DNA of 64,000 bases from Miltoncostaea sp963823515 (GCA_963823515.1 CAWGMB010000005.1:61607-125606), one strand, 5' to 3'; positions 17,629 to 27,472 are shown, numbered from the stretch's first letter. Program-made: numbers and translations. The notes: generated by a model not told the origin, from the sequence alone.

Positions 17629-18942
17629 TCAGGGACGAACGGCGCCGACGTAGTCGCTTCGAGCGCTCATGCTCGACACCTTGACCACGTCCCCGGTCTG
17701 TGGGGCGTTAACGTACTGCCCCCCGCCGATGTAGATGCCCATGTGTCCCAGGCCCCGGTAGAAGACGAGATCGCCGACCTGCAGCTGGGACGTCGGCACC
17801 TTGGGGAAGGCGTTCCAGATGGCGACGGTGTAGTGCGGGACGCTCTTGCCGATCTGGGCGTACGCGTAGGAGGCCAGCCCGCTGCAATCGAAGCCCGTGG
17901 AGGGGGACGCCCCTCCGCACCGGTAGGGGACACCCAGGTATCGCATCGCGACGCTCGCCGACGTCGAGTTGCCGCTGCCGCTGGGCAGGGCGGCGGCGGG
18001 GGCGGACGTCGCGGGATCCGGGGCTGCCGGGTCCGCTGCTGCGGCAGCCGCCACGGGCGCGGTCGTGGCTGCGGGGGAGGTGACGGTCGACGCGGTGGCC
18101 GCTTGACGCTGGCGTGCGACGGCGGCCCGTGCGGCGGCCGCGCGGCGCTCCCGGGCACGGTCTGCGGCGAGGAGGCGGCTGAGCTCACCACGCGCGCTCG
18201 CGAGGACGGCCCGTCGTAGGGCGAGCAGGGCCTCGACCGCCCGTGTCTGACGTCGCGCCTCGACGACTTCCCGTTGGGACTTCTCGCGGTCCGCGAGCAG
18301 TCCCTTCCGGAGCGCCGCGAGCTTCTCACGGTTCGCTCTGAGATCGCCGACCAACTGCGCGTCGCTTTCGCCGATCTGCTCGAGCAGGTTGACCTGCTCG
18401 ATGGCGGCGGTGAGGCTGCCGCTGGTGACGAGCACCTGTGCGAGCGAGGGTTCGGGGGTGGCATAGATGCCGCGGAGCCGTCGAGCCAGCACAGCTCGCT
18501 TCGTGGCGAGACCGCGCGTGGTGGCGCTCAATGCGCGACGGTTCCGGGCGACGCGCTCGCTGGTCTCCATCAGGCGATACCGGGCCCCGTTGTAGGCCTC
18601 CGCCGCATCTTCGACCCGGTGGTCGATCGCCTGGAGCTCGTCCGTGATCCTCGCGACCTCCGCCCTCTTGTCGGCGACGGTCGCAGGCGCCCCGGTGGTG
18701 ACTCCGGCGCCGGCGGCGAGACTCAGTGCCACGGCCGCCGCCGCGATCCTGCTTCGTGAGGCGCGGAACGTCGCTGCCCGTCGGGCGGTATATCGCCTCA
18801 GAAGGCGGTTCCTCCGCGTCGCTGACGGGGCGTCCGCTTCGAGTGCCGGCCGGTGATCGAAAAGCAGATCGTGGGACGACGCTACCCTCGTCGGGCCGAT
18901 TCCCCAAGGATCGGCGGGAGAGAGCTGTAACGGGTTTGTCAA
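17629..18942 (-). CDS. NlpC/P60 peptidoglycan endopeptidase (RipA-like)
   Basis: 437 aa from a TTG at 18942; the true start is uncertain and may be internal because no ATG precedes the signal peptide. A basic region and hydrophobic stretch (IAAAAVALSLAAGAGVTTGA) form an export signal near residues 45-75. Residues 80-290 are a long coiled coil of the kind that autoinhibits RipA-type hydrolases. An Ala/Pro/Thr linker follows, then the NlpC/P60 domain (about 320-437) with catalytic Cys353 in STGFDCSGLASYAY and His400 in GLGHMGIYIG. It cleaves stem peptides during cell division or separation. Confidence 0.9.
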   Translation of the reverse strand: MTNPLQLSPADPWGIGPTRVASSHDLLFDHRPALEADAPSATRRNRLLRRYTARRAATFRASRSRIAAAAVALSLAAGAGVTTGAPATVADKRAEVARITDELQAIDHRVEDAAEAYNGARYRLMETSERVARNRRALSATTRGLATKRAVLARRLRGIYATPEPSLAQVLVTSGSLTAAIEQVNLLEQIGESDAQLVGDLRANREKLAALRKGLLADREKSQREVVEARRQTRAVEALLALRRAVLASARGELSRLLAADRARERRAAAARAAVARQRQAATASTVTSPAATTAPVAAAAAADPAAPDPATSAPAAALPSGSGNSTSASVAMRYLGVPYRCGGASPSTGFDCSGLASYAYAQIGKSVPHYTVAIWNAFPKVPTSQLQVGDLVFYRGLGHMGIYIGGGQYVNAPQTGDVVKVSSMSARSDYVGAVRP

Positions 18943-18991
18943 AACTCGTGGGGCCCCGCGGCGGGCGGGACCCGTGGTGACCGCGGTCCAC

Positions 18992-19350
18992 TCAGCGCTC
19001 CGCCTCTGCGAGAAGGTCTCGTGCCAGGGCGTTCTGGGGACTCACCCGCGTGCCCGCGACCGCGCGGAGCGCCTCGGAAAGGCCGCCCGGGCGCTCGATC
19101 GTGATTCGCGCGGTCACCGGGTGGCCTCCGCCCCCGGGTGAGGGCATTGCGCTCCAGCCGACGCGATCACCAGCGGCGCTACGACGACCACCACGGACGC
19201 CGAGGCAGACGCGCGACACCCCGACGCCGGGCGACGGCATCCGAACAGGGAGCGACGCGTCCTGGGCGACCGGCGAGGGGTTCCGGCGACGCCGCCATCC
19301 TGACGCCCATCCTTCGGCACCGTCGGCGTGGAGCCCCCGAGGTGCACCCC
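18992..19350 (-). other. interval without an assignable gene
   Basis: Between the NlpC/P60 gene and the broken sensor kinase there is only a 41-residue leftward tail frame (ARITIERPGGLSEALRAVAG, stop at 18992) and the unconserved read-through of the kinase frame. The tail could be the remains of a small gene; I cannot name it. Confidence 0.4.
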
Positions 19351-19359
19351 GGTCCCCGC

Positions 19360-20704
19360 AGGGCGGTGCGGTCCTTCGGCCGTCCCCGACGGAAGCCAGA
19401 GGGTGAACAGGGTCCCGCCGCCGCCGGACTCGACCGCGAGCCCTCCCCCCAGCGCCGCCGCGAGGTTCCGCGCGATCGTCAGCCCCAGCCCGGCGCCGGC
19501 GCTCTTCTGGGCCGCGTCCGGACCCCTGTAGAAGCGCTCGAAGACCCGCTCGCCGGCGACGTCGTCCAAGGTGCGACCCTCGTCGCTCACCGTGAGCAGT
19601 GCCCGGTCCCCATCGAGCAACGTCGAGAGCAGCACGGTGCCCTCGTCCGGGGCGTACCTGAGGGCGTTGGTGAGGAGGTTCGTGATAATCTGGCGCACCG
19701 CGTCGGCATCTCCCGTGGTGGGCGTGGGAGGTGCGTCGGTCGCCAGCGAGAGCCCGCGGATCTCGAATGCCGCCGCCAGGGCGTCGCGCGCCTCCCGTGC
19801 GAGATCGTCGAGTGAGATCGGGTCGGCGCGCAGCGGGGGTGGATGGGCCTCCGCCTCGGCGAGTCGCTCGATCTGGCCGATCAGGCGACCGAGACGCAGG
19901 GTCTCGGTGTGCAGCGCGGAGAGGCCGTCCGCGTCGAACGGCAGCACACCGTCCTGCATGGCCTCGATGCGGCTCTGGACCAGCATGAGCGGCGTCCGCA
20001 GCTCGTGAGAGAGATCCTGCGCGAGCTGACGACGCGACCGCTGCTGGCGGTCCAGCTCGCCGGCCAGGCCCGCGAGCGCCTGTCCGAGCTCGCGCACCTC
20101 GCGCGACCCCGTCGTCGGAGGAGACAGGGTCGCGCTGCCGCTCGCGAGGCTGCGTACGGCGACGGCCAGCGCGCTGGAGCGGCCGTGAGAGGCGGCCAGC
20201 GACCACGAGTGCCCGCGATCACGCGAGGATCGCGGCGATCGCGACGGCCACCAGGTGGGCACGATCCAGCTCGCTGCGGAGCCGGTCGTCCGCCGCCGTG
20301 TTCCCCCGCGCTCCGAGCGCGAAGAGCTGGAGCACTCCCACGTCGTCACCCGAGGGGTCGCGCACGGGCATTTCCGCGACCCGCCGGAAATCCGAACCCG
20401 TCCGTTCGAGCTTCGTCGTGTTAACGAGGGTGCGACCCCCGGAGACCAGGCGGAAGTCGTAGCCGTGAGAATGAGCTCGTGCGCCAGCAGGTCGAGCCCC
20501 TCCGGACTCATCGCCGTTCTTGGCGTACGCGTCCTCCGCGACGGCCACGGCGCCCGCCGCAGCGTCGTCGGTTCGCTGCTCCAGATACGAATCGATCTGG
20601 CGGTGAAGGCCGAAGCTCGTGAGGAGCGCGGCGACCAGTGTCGTCAGGGCGGCGATCCCGACGAACGCGGCGACCAGGCGTGCGCGCAGTCCGAGTGCGG
20701 CCAC
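19360..20704 (-). pseudogene. sensor histidine kinase, frameshifted
   Basis: An EnvZ/BaeS-type kinase split over frames. Codons 20704-20219 encode the transmembrane N-terminus (LRARLVAAFVGIAALTTLVAALLTS), a sensor loop and the start of TM2. After two indels near 20215 and 20170 the frame gives a HAMP region, H-box QDLSHELRTPLMLVQ, N-box NLLTNALRYAPDEG and G-box GAGLGLTIARNLAAALGG. All domains are present, so this is a recent decay or a sequence error rather than an old relic. It lies immediately downstream of a response-regulator remnant, forming a former two-component pair. Confidence 0.8.
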
Positions 20705-20709
20705 CGTCT

Positions 20710-21390
20710 CTAGACCGGCTCGTCGAGCCAGTAGCCGACCCCGTAGACCGTTGAGATGTAGTCGCCGAGCCGTTGCGGTCTCATCATCTTCCTTCGCAGG
20801 CGCATGATGTGGACGTTAACGGTCCGCTCGAACCCTCAACGTCGGGCTGGAGCACCTGCAGGAGCTCGAACCGCGAGAAGACGCGCCTGGGCTGGCGGCT
20901 GAACGCGGCGAGCAGGCGGAACTCCGTCGCGGTCAGCGGAACGGCCTGCCGCTGAGACGCGCCTCGTGCGCGGCAGATCACCTCGAGCGACCTCATCGAG
21001 GAGGAGCAGATCCGCCGGCGGATCGAGCGACCGAGGTACGCGCAGGATGGCACGCACCGTGCGACCAGCTCGCGTGGGAGAACGGCTTCACCAGGTAGTC
21101 GTCCGCCGAGGGCAAGGCCCGGACACGGTCGGCCTCGGGACTTGGCGGTCAGCATCAGGATCGGAACGCTCAGCGACCGACGCAGCGACACGCATACCTC
21201 TCGCGGAGAGGTCGGAAGCAGCAGGTCGAGCACGATCAGATCGGGGACTGCGTGGCGACGGCGTCAAGCGCTATCCTGCCTGTCGTCGCGGTTCTGACGG
21301 TGAAGCCGTCCTGCGCAGGTAGGCGACGCGATCTCGATGATCCGGGCTCGTCATCCACCACGAGGATCGACTGGGTCACGCGCCCGTCGA
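20710..21390 (-). pseudogene. OmpR/PhoB-type response regulator, multiply frameshifted
   Basis: Pieces in three frames reconstruct a full regulator: SILVVDDEP (receiver start, about 21375), LLLPTSPREVCVSL and VPILMLTAKS (around the phospho-acceptor), PLTATEFRLLAAFSRQPRRVFSR (winged-helix start) and TVYGVGYWLDEPV ending at a TAG at 20710-20712. At least three indels are needed. The stop is followed within a few bases by the sensor kinase start at 20704, so the two were an operon. Confidence 0.75.
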
Positions 21391-21489
21391 GCCCGGGTGG
21401 GCGGAGCTCATCGAGGGTGGGAACATTCTCACGCTGTCGCTGCATCTGACCGATCTCCTTCGCCTGCGCGGCGATGACATCGTGCGAGC

Positions 21490-22407
21490 GTGCGATCCGC
21501 TTGCGCGCGAATATGCGCTGTATGTATGCTGGTATTATAAGCGCGGTCGATGACATCGCGTGCCCGCTGGGGAACGAGTTGTAGCCGACCGAGTGAGTTA
21601 TATGTATTGGCTTGAGAATATTGGAGTCGTGTCTTGCGAGCGACGCTGATTGATGCGTGTGAAATTGAAGCACGCTGCTAGCGCGGGTCTGCTGAGGTGC
21701 AGCGCGGTATGGGATTCTGCGCGGATGATGTGGACACGGCAGATGCAAGACGAAGGACGAGAGCATGTTGCGAGGTGGTATGCGCTTATTGAGAGCACAT
21801 AAGTAAGTGTGTGAGATGAAGCGCTGGAAGATGTGAGCCGCGCGCGTCGCGGCTGCGCTGCGATCGTGAGGCGCCTAGGTAGCCGACCGCGGGCGGGAGT
21901 AGGCGTGGGCCCACAGGTCCGGGCGCGGGCGTGCGAACGCGAGCTTCGCGACGAGCTCGATGGCTGCGGCCCCGCCGACCGCGATGACGAGGAAGACGGC
22001 GTCCGCGCGCCGCCCACGCGTGCGAGCGCGATCGCGAGCCCCGTCACCACGACCACCAGCCCCGCGGCCCCGTCGGCGATGGAGAGGGCGACCATCGGGA
22101 CGTCGAGGACCGGGCTGCTCCGGTCGTGCATGAACCTCAGGATCTCGAGGTCCCATGCGAACCCCTCGCGGCGCCAGACATCCTCGGCGAGCTCCGCCAG
22201 CAGGATCAGCGGCAGCACCACGCCGAGCAGGAGCAGCCCGAGCTCGGACGTGTGGGCCCTCAGGAGACCGCGGGCCGTGACCGTCTCCAGACGGCGTCGC
22301 ACGGCGGCCGCCAGGCGCGCGGCCCACGCGCCGTGCTCGGCAAGCCTCGAGGACGGTGCATGTGCCGGACGAGCATAGGCGCTCCGAGGACCGACCCGGC
22401 ACGACAT
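21490..22407 (-). pseudogene. PAP2-family membrane phosphatase, disrupted by a low-GC insert
   Basis: The leftward reading gives a membrane N-terminus (SELGLLLLGVVLPLILLAELAED), a frameshift near 22010, then KLAFARPRPDLWAHAYS, the first PAP2 catalytic motif, ending near 21890. The second motif, SFPSGHAMSSTAL, does not follow until about 21590-21540. In intact enzymes these motifs lie close together. The intervening roughly 300 bp are much lower in GC than the surroundings and encode nothing recognisable. After SGH the frame runs into the response-regulator remnant, so the C-terminus is lost too. Confidence 0.7.
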
Positions 22408-22985
22408 CCCGATCTACCGATGGACGGCAGCATCCGAGGGATGGACGCGAGCCCGCGCGGTGGGTGTCGGTTCGGGCGCGCGAGGATGTCGGGGCTATTG
22501 AGCTGGGTGCTTGACTCTTGATCTTCTCGCGGTGCGCGTCGGGCGCACGCTGAATGATGGTTGTGGGTGCGACGGAGCGGGCTGGACCTACTCCTCGTGT
22601 CACGCTCACCGGCGGCGGGGAGTTTTACGAGCGGCGGTCTCGGTGTCTGCTGGGCACTGTTCGAGATGCGTGCCGCGGGGGGGCCAACGACGCATCCGCA
22701 CGCTCCTCGACTCGCACGCCGCGTGCGCTCGTCTCCGCGAGGCGAGCCGGTCGAGGTCGACGACGGACATCGGCGTGGCGATCTCTGCTCGTCGTCCGGG
22801 GCAAGATCGCCGTGGACGGCGTGTCGAGGGCGAGAGCGAGCTCGACGAGTGATGGTCACGGCGAGAGTTCCGTGCACAAGGCGCCGGCGAGGTGATCGGG
22901 GCACATCAACGCAACGGCACCTTCGCATCCGCGCGACCAAAGTCGGGGCGACACGGCCCTCGCCAGATAGTGGCATTGGTGCAGG
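22408..22985. other. interval without a recognisable gene
   Basis: No frame here gives a protein I recognise. The only structure noted is CTTGACTCTTGATC near 22509-22522, which resembles half of the direct repeat upstream of the copper operon (24444-24461). The interval ends where homology to a P-type ATPase begins in mid-protein. Confidence 0.4.
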
Positions 22986-22989
22986 AGGC

Positions 22990-24448
22990 TCAGAACTCGA
23001 AGGCGCCCGGCCAGCGCCTTGCGGACCGGGCCGCCTTCTGGCTTGTGTTCGTCGCCTGATCGGCGGCGCGCTGACCCTCTCCGCATGGCTGGCCTTCAGT
23101 GACCGCCCGGCGAGCGCGGCGGTGCTCTTTGCGATCACGGTCGTGGTGGTTACCTGCCCGGACGCGCTCGGGCTCGCGACACCCACGGCGATCATGGTGG
23201 GAAGCGGGCTCGGCGCGAAACGGGGCATCCTCTTCAAGAGCGCCGTCGCGCTCGAGGCCTCGGCGCGCATCGAGGTCGTGGTCATGGACAAGACCGGCAC
23301 CCTGACCAAGGGCGAGCCTGAGGTGACCGACGTCATCACCGACGGGATCGACGAGCGCGAGTTCCTGGGCCTCGTCGCCGCGGTCGAGCGCAACTCCGAG
23401 CACCCGCTCGCGGCGGCCATCGTCGAGCGCGCCGGGACCGGCGGCCCGGGCTCCCTGACGGCCGAGGGCTTCGAGAACGTGCCGGGGCACGGCGCCATCG
23501 CCGTGGTGGAAGGCGGCGGGTCGCGGTGGGGAACCGGCGCCTGATGGATCTCGAGGGCATCGATCTCGAGGCGCTCGCCGACCGGCGAGACGAGCTCGCC
23601 GCGGGCGGGCGCACGGTGGTGATCGTCGCCATCGACGGCCGAGCGGCGGGGCTCGTGGCCATCGCGGACGCCGTGCGCCCGAGCTCCCGGGCGGCGGCGG
23701 CCGCCTGCGCGAGGCGGGGGTGGAGGTGGTGATGCTGACCGGCGACAACGAGGCGACCGCGCGGCGGATCGCCGGAGAGCTCGGCATCGATACCGTCATC
23801 GCCGAGGTGCTCCCGGGCGACAAGGCGGCCAAGGTGGCCGAGCTCCAAGCGCAGGGCCGGGCGGTGGCGATGGTCGGCGACGGGGTCAATGACGCCCCGG
23901 CGCTCGCCCAGGCCGATCTGGGGATCGCCATCGGCGCCGGGACCGACGTGGCCATCGAGACGGCCGACGTGGTCCTGATGCGCTCCGATCCGCTGGATGT
24001 GGCGACGGCGCTCACGGTCGGCCGCGGAACGCTGCGCAAGATGCGCCAGAACCTCGGCTGGGCCGTCGGCTACAACGCGATCGCGCTCCCGATCGCCGCC
24101 GGCGTCTTCGCGCCCGCCTTCGACCTCGTGCTGAGACCTGAGATCGCCGCCCTCTCGATGTCGGGCTCGAGCTTCATCGTCGCCGTCAACGCGCTCGCCC
24201 TCAAGGGTCTTCGCCTGCCCGCCGCCGCTTCCGAGGACGTCGGATCGGGTCGCGAACTCGACCCCGAGGAGGAGCGCCGCTGGCCGGAGAGGCCGTCCGT
24301 TGAGACATCGTCCGCCGGATGCGCGGGAGCGGGGGCCGGGCCGGCCGGAGATCGTGCCCGACACGATCGCGCGCGCCGACGGGTGACCAAGAGCCTCCCG
24401 GGCAGCCCCCTCCGGCACCGGCGACCGAGAGACCCCTCGTCGCCTTGA
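22990..24448 (+). pseudogene. heavy-metal (Cu/Ag-type) P1B ATPase, 5'-truncated and frameshifted
   Basis: Only the C-terminal two-thirds remain. Visible parts are a membrane segment with TCPDALGLATPTAIMVG, the phosphorylation loop VVVMDKTGTLTKG, the HP-locus NSEHPLAAAIVERA, then MLTGDNEATARRIAGEL, AMVGDGVNDAPALAQADLG and the last two membrane helices. The N-terminal metal-binding domains and first helices are missing. Frames change near 23520 and 23705. The ion-binding motif is CPD where CPC, CPH or SPC is usual in most families. Its position before SHOCT, Met-rich and two-component genes fits copper efflux. The reading frame runs to 24448, past the likely true end. Confidence 0.82.
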
Positions 24449-24461
24449 TCGGATCTTGATC
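24444..24461 (+). promoter_or_regulatory. direct-repeat box for an OmpR-type regulator
   Basis: CTTGATC-GGAT-CTTGATC: two 7-bp repeats with an 11-bp period, one helical turn, the usual spacing for OmpR/PhoB-family dimers. It lies about 75 bp before the first gene of the SHOCT, Met-rich protein, response regulator and kinase series. The regulator at 25512 is the obvious candidate ligand. Confidence 0.6.
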
Positions 24462-24534
24462 GTGGCGACACCGGCCCCTGACATCCGGTTCCTAGCCTTG
24501 GTCTCATCGAGCTACGAGAGGGAGGGAAGGATCA

Positions 24535-24787
24535 TGATGGACGGCTACGGGATGGAGCGGGGGGATGGACGCTCATGATCGTCTTATGGATCGCGCTCGT
24601 CGCGATCGTCGGGCTGGCGATCGCACGGCTCTTCCCCTCGACGGGCGCCCGCGGGTCATCCGATCAGGGGACCGCGGCTCCGAGCCCGGATCGGCTGCTC
24701 GACGAGCGCCTCGCCCGCGGTGAGATCGACGTTGAGACCTACGAGCGCCTGCGCGGCGTCCTTGGCCGGCGCGACGAGGGGAGGTGA
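24535..24787 (+). CDS. SHOCT-domain small membrane protein (start frameshifted)
   Basis: The intact frame begins at ATG 24575 (70 aa): a membrane helix (MIVLWIALVAIVGLAIARLF), a short linker and a C-terminal SHOCT motif (LDERLARGEIDVETYERLRGVL). Homologues usually start with a Met/Gly/Trp-rich leader. Here ATG 24535 reads MMDGYGMERG and would join this frame as GWTLM if the run of six G at about 24559-24564 had seven, so the original start was probably 24535. It overlaps the next gene by ATGA. Such proteins often accompany copper and redox loci; their biochemical role is unknown. Confidence 0.75.
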
Positions 24788-25515
24788 TGACGATGACCCG
24801 GGATCGAATGGGGTGGATCGTCACGTTGATCGCCGCCCTCGTCGCGCTCGGGTCGTCGATCGCTGGGCCGCCCCACGTCGGAACGGCCCCGGGGCTGGTG
24901 AGCTACGGCTCGGGGATGATGGGCTATGCGGCCCGCGATGGTGGCGACCCGGTCGGCGATCTGCCGGAGGCCCGCCGCCAGGCGGAGCGCTTCGCCGACC
25001 GGGTCGACCTGAAGGTGGGCGAGGTCATGCAGTTCAGCGACGGCTTCTACGCCGAGCTCGCGGAGAGCGACGGTCGCCTCGCGACCGAGGTCCTGATCGA
25101 CGCACGAACCGGTGCCACCTGGTTCGAGTACGGGCCGGCGATGATGTGGAACACCCGCTACGGCATGATGCGGGGCGGCGGTTCGGCGGCGGCCATGGGC
25201 GGCGCGATGAACGGGTGGATGATGGGCCGTGGGGGCATGATGGGCGGCGGCGCCCCCGCCGACCCGACATGGACGCCCGGCACCGCCACCGGGGCGGCGC
25301 AGATCGATGCCCCCGAGGCGAGGCGGACGGCGCAGCTCTGGCTGGACGCGAACCGCAGCGGCCTGCGCGCGGGCATGGCGGACGCCTTCCCCGGCTACTA
25401 CACGCTCCACGCGGAGCGTGACGGGAAGATCGACGGGATGCTCTCGGTGAACGCCTACACGGGTTCGGTCTGGTACCACTGGTGGCACGGTCGCTTCGTG
25501 GCGAAGGACGGATGA
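24784..25515 (+). CDS. Met-rich exported protein of unknown function (PepSY-like repeats)
   Basis: 243 aa from ATG 24784 after GAGGGGAGGTG. An N-terminal hydrophobic segment (WIVTLIAALVALGSSIAG) suggests export or anchoring. Two related halves (residues 60-115 and 180-240) each resemble a PepSY-like fold: EVMQFSDGFYAELAESDG with EVLIDARTGATWFEYGPAMMW, and GYYTLHAERDGKIDGMLSVN with AYTGSVWYHWWHG. The middle is rich in Met and Gly (GWMMGRGGMMGGG), a composition often seen in periplasmic copper-binding proteins. Coupled to the SHOCT gene upstream and to the response regulator downstream by short overlaps. Copper binding is inferred. Confidence 0.72.
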   Translation: MMTMTRDRMGWIVTLIAALVALGSSIAGPPHVGTAPGLVSYGSGMMGYAARDGGDPVGDLPEARRQAERFADRVDLKVGEVMQFSDGFYAELAESDGRLATEVLIDARTGATWFEYGPAMMWNTRYGMMRGGGSAAAMGGAMNGWMMGRGGMMGGGAPADPTWTPGTATGAAQIDAPEARRTAQLWLDANRSGLRAGMADAFPGYYTLHAERDGKIDGMLSVNAYTGSVWYHWWHGRFVAKDG

Positions 25516-26241
25516 GCGCACCGGCGCCGACGCGGGCGGGCGGAGAGCCTCCAGCCCGTCCGCACGCGCTCGTCGTCGACGATGAACCCCGGCTGGTGCG
25601 CCTCGTGAGCGCCTACCTCGAACGCGAGGGCTTCTCGGTCTCCACCGCCGCAGACGGGGAGGACGCGATCCGCCTGGCGCACGCGCGCCCGCCGGACGTC
25701 GTGGTCCTGGATCTCATGCTGCCCGGCATCGATGGCATCGAGGTCTGCCGCCGCATCCGCACCTTCAGCGATGCCTACATCGTGATGCTGAGCGCGCGCG
25801 CCGAGGAGGTGGACAAGATCGTCGGCTTGTTCGACCGGAGCCGACGACTATGTGACCAAGCCGTTCTCCCCCGGCGAGCTGGTGGCGCGCATCCGCGCCA
25901 TGCTCCGCCGACCCCGCGCAGGGCAGGAGGCGCCGGAGACCCGCCGCCTCGGGGACCTGGTCATCGACCCCGTCGCGCGGGAGGTGGCACGCGACGGCCG
26001 GTCGATCGCGCTCACCCGCCTCGAGTTCGACATCCTCGACGCGCTCAGCGGGCAGCCGAGGGTCGCCTTCAGCCGGCGTCAGCTCCTCGAGCACGTCTGG
26101 GGCCCGAGCTGGTTCGGCGACGAGCATGTCGTGGACGTGCATATCGCGAACCTGCGGCGCAAGCTGGGTGATGACCCCTCGGATCCCCGCTACATCTCGA
26201 CGCTGCGCGGAGTCGGTTACCGGTTGGGGCCGGGCGGGTGA
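25512..26241 (+). pseudogene. OmpR-family response regulator with a single-base frameshift
   Basis: ATG 25512 overlaps the Met-rich gene. The receiver reads HALVVDDEPRLVRLVSAYLEREG, VVVLDLMLPGIDG (phospho-Asp) and IVMLSARAEEVDKIVGL. After one extra T near 25829 the protein continues in another frame as DDYVTKPFSPGELVARIRAML, then a complete winged-helix domain (LTRLEFDILDALSGQPRVAFSR, VDVHIANLRRKLG, RGVGYRLGPGG). Restoring one base gives a normal 240-residue regulator. Its stop overlaps the intact kinase start (GTGA), so the pair was recently functional or the shift is a sequence error. Confidence 0.85.
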
Positions 26242-27368
26242 TTCGCCGCCTTCGGCGCAGCCTCGCGGCCAAGCTCATCGTCGCGCAGCTGCTGGTGATC
26301 GTCGCCGGGAGCGCGACCCTCGTGCTGGTTGCGCTGCTGGTGGCCCCCGGGCTCTTCCACACGCACGTCCGGGAGGCTTTGGGCGTCGTGCCGGAGGCGG
26401 TCAACGACCACCTCGACCGTGCGTTCGCCGACGCCATCATGGTTGCGCTCGCTATCGCGATCTCCGCCGCCGCGATCACGGCGGTGGCGGTGAGCGGTTT
26501 CCTGGCGATGAGGATGCTCCGCCCCATCCGGGCGATGGCGGAGGGGTCGAGGAGGATCGCCGCCGGGCAGTACGAGGCCCGCGTCCCGGAGGCGGGCCAG
26601 GATGAACTGGGCGTGCTCGGGAGGGCGTTCAATGAGATGGCGGCGTCACTGCAGACGGCCGAGCGTCGCCGCAGGGAGCTCATCTCCGATGTGGCGCACG
26701 AGTTCCGGACACCGCTGGCCACGGTTGAGGGCTATGTCGAGGCCATGACCGATGGAACGCTTCCTCGCAGCGACGAGAACCTCGACGTCCTCACTCAGGA
26801 GACCCGGCGGATGGCCCGTCTTCTGGAGGACCTCTCGAAGGTGTCCCGGGCGGAGGAGCGGCAGCTCGACCTGCGATTGACCGCCGCGGAGCCCGCGATG
26901 CTGATCCAGCGCGCGGCGCAGGCGGCGTCGCCGGCCTACGTGGAGAAGGGCGTGACGCTTCACGTGCCGCCGGGCCTCGGATCGGCGCCGGTGCTCGTCG
27001 ACACCGACCGCATCGCCGAGGTCTTCGGCAACCTGCTGGAGAACGCCCTCCGCCACACGCCTCCGGGCGGACGCGTCGAGATCGGGGCACGGAGCCGCGG
27101 CGGCGAGGTCGAGATCTGGGTGAGCGACTCGGGACAGGGAATCGGCCCTGACGACCTCGAGCGCGTCTTCGAGCGCTTCTACCGGGTCGATCGCGCCCGC
27201 TCGAGATCGAGCGGCGGCACGGGCATCGGCCTCTCAATCGCCCGAGCGATCGTCGCCGCCCACGGGGGCAGGGTGTGGGCCGCGAGCGATGGCCTGGGAA
27301 ATGGGGCTCGGCTGACGGTCGCGCTCCCTCTCGCGAGGGCGGCGGGCGGGGCTACCGTGAGAGACTGA
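26238..27368 (+). CDS. sensor histidine kinase
   Basis: 376 aa, intact. TM1 (residues 10-37) and TM2 (68-95) frame a very short extracytoplasmic loop; HAMP follows (LRPIRAMAEGSRRIAAGQY). The phospho-acceptor is His154 in SDVAHEFRTPLATVEGY. N-box NLLENALRHTPPGG, G1 VSDSGQGIGPDD, F-box FERFYRVDRARS and G2 GGTGIGLSIARAIVAAHGG are complete. GTG 26238 overlaps the response-regulator stop. The short sensor loop suggests sensing of metal or membrane state; together with the upstream Met-rich and SHOCT genes a copper signal is plausible. Confidence 0.92.
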   Translation: MIRRLRRSLAAKLIVAQLLVIVAGSATLVLVALLVAPGLFHTHVREALGVVPEAVNDHLDRAFADAIMVALAIAISAAAITAVAVSGFLAMRMLRPIRAMAEGSRRIAAGQYEARVPEAGQDELGVLGRAFNEMAASLQTAERRRRELISDVAHEFRTPLATVEGYVEAMTDGTLPRSDENLDVLTQETRRMARLLEDLSKVSRAEERQLDLRLTAAEPAMLIQRAAQAASPAYVEKGVTLHVPPGLGSAPVLVDTDRIAEVFGNLLENALRHTPPGGRVEIGARSRGGEVEIWVSDSGQGIGPDDLERVFERFYRVDRARSRSSGGTGIGLSIARAIVAAHGGRVWAASDGLGNGARLTVALPLARAAGGATVRD

Positions 27369-27472
27369 CGAGCTCCGAGAATGGCGATCAGGCCGCCGAA
27401 GACGATCAGCCGTAGCGCAGCCCGTGGCTTGGCCTTCTGCGTTTGTCGGGGCGCGGTCGGCGCGTCGGGCGA

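Noticed and set aside
18840..18950. Possible cell-wall-hydrolase riboswitch (c-di-AMP type) before the NlpC/P60 gene
   Set aside because: The GCCGAT/ATCGGC hairpin and GGGGA element are present, but the region is too short and the other conserved elements of that riboswitch are missing.
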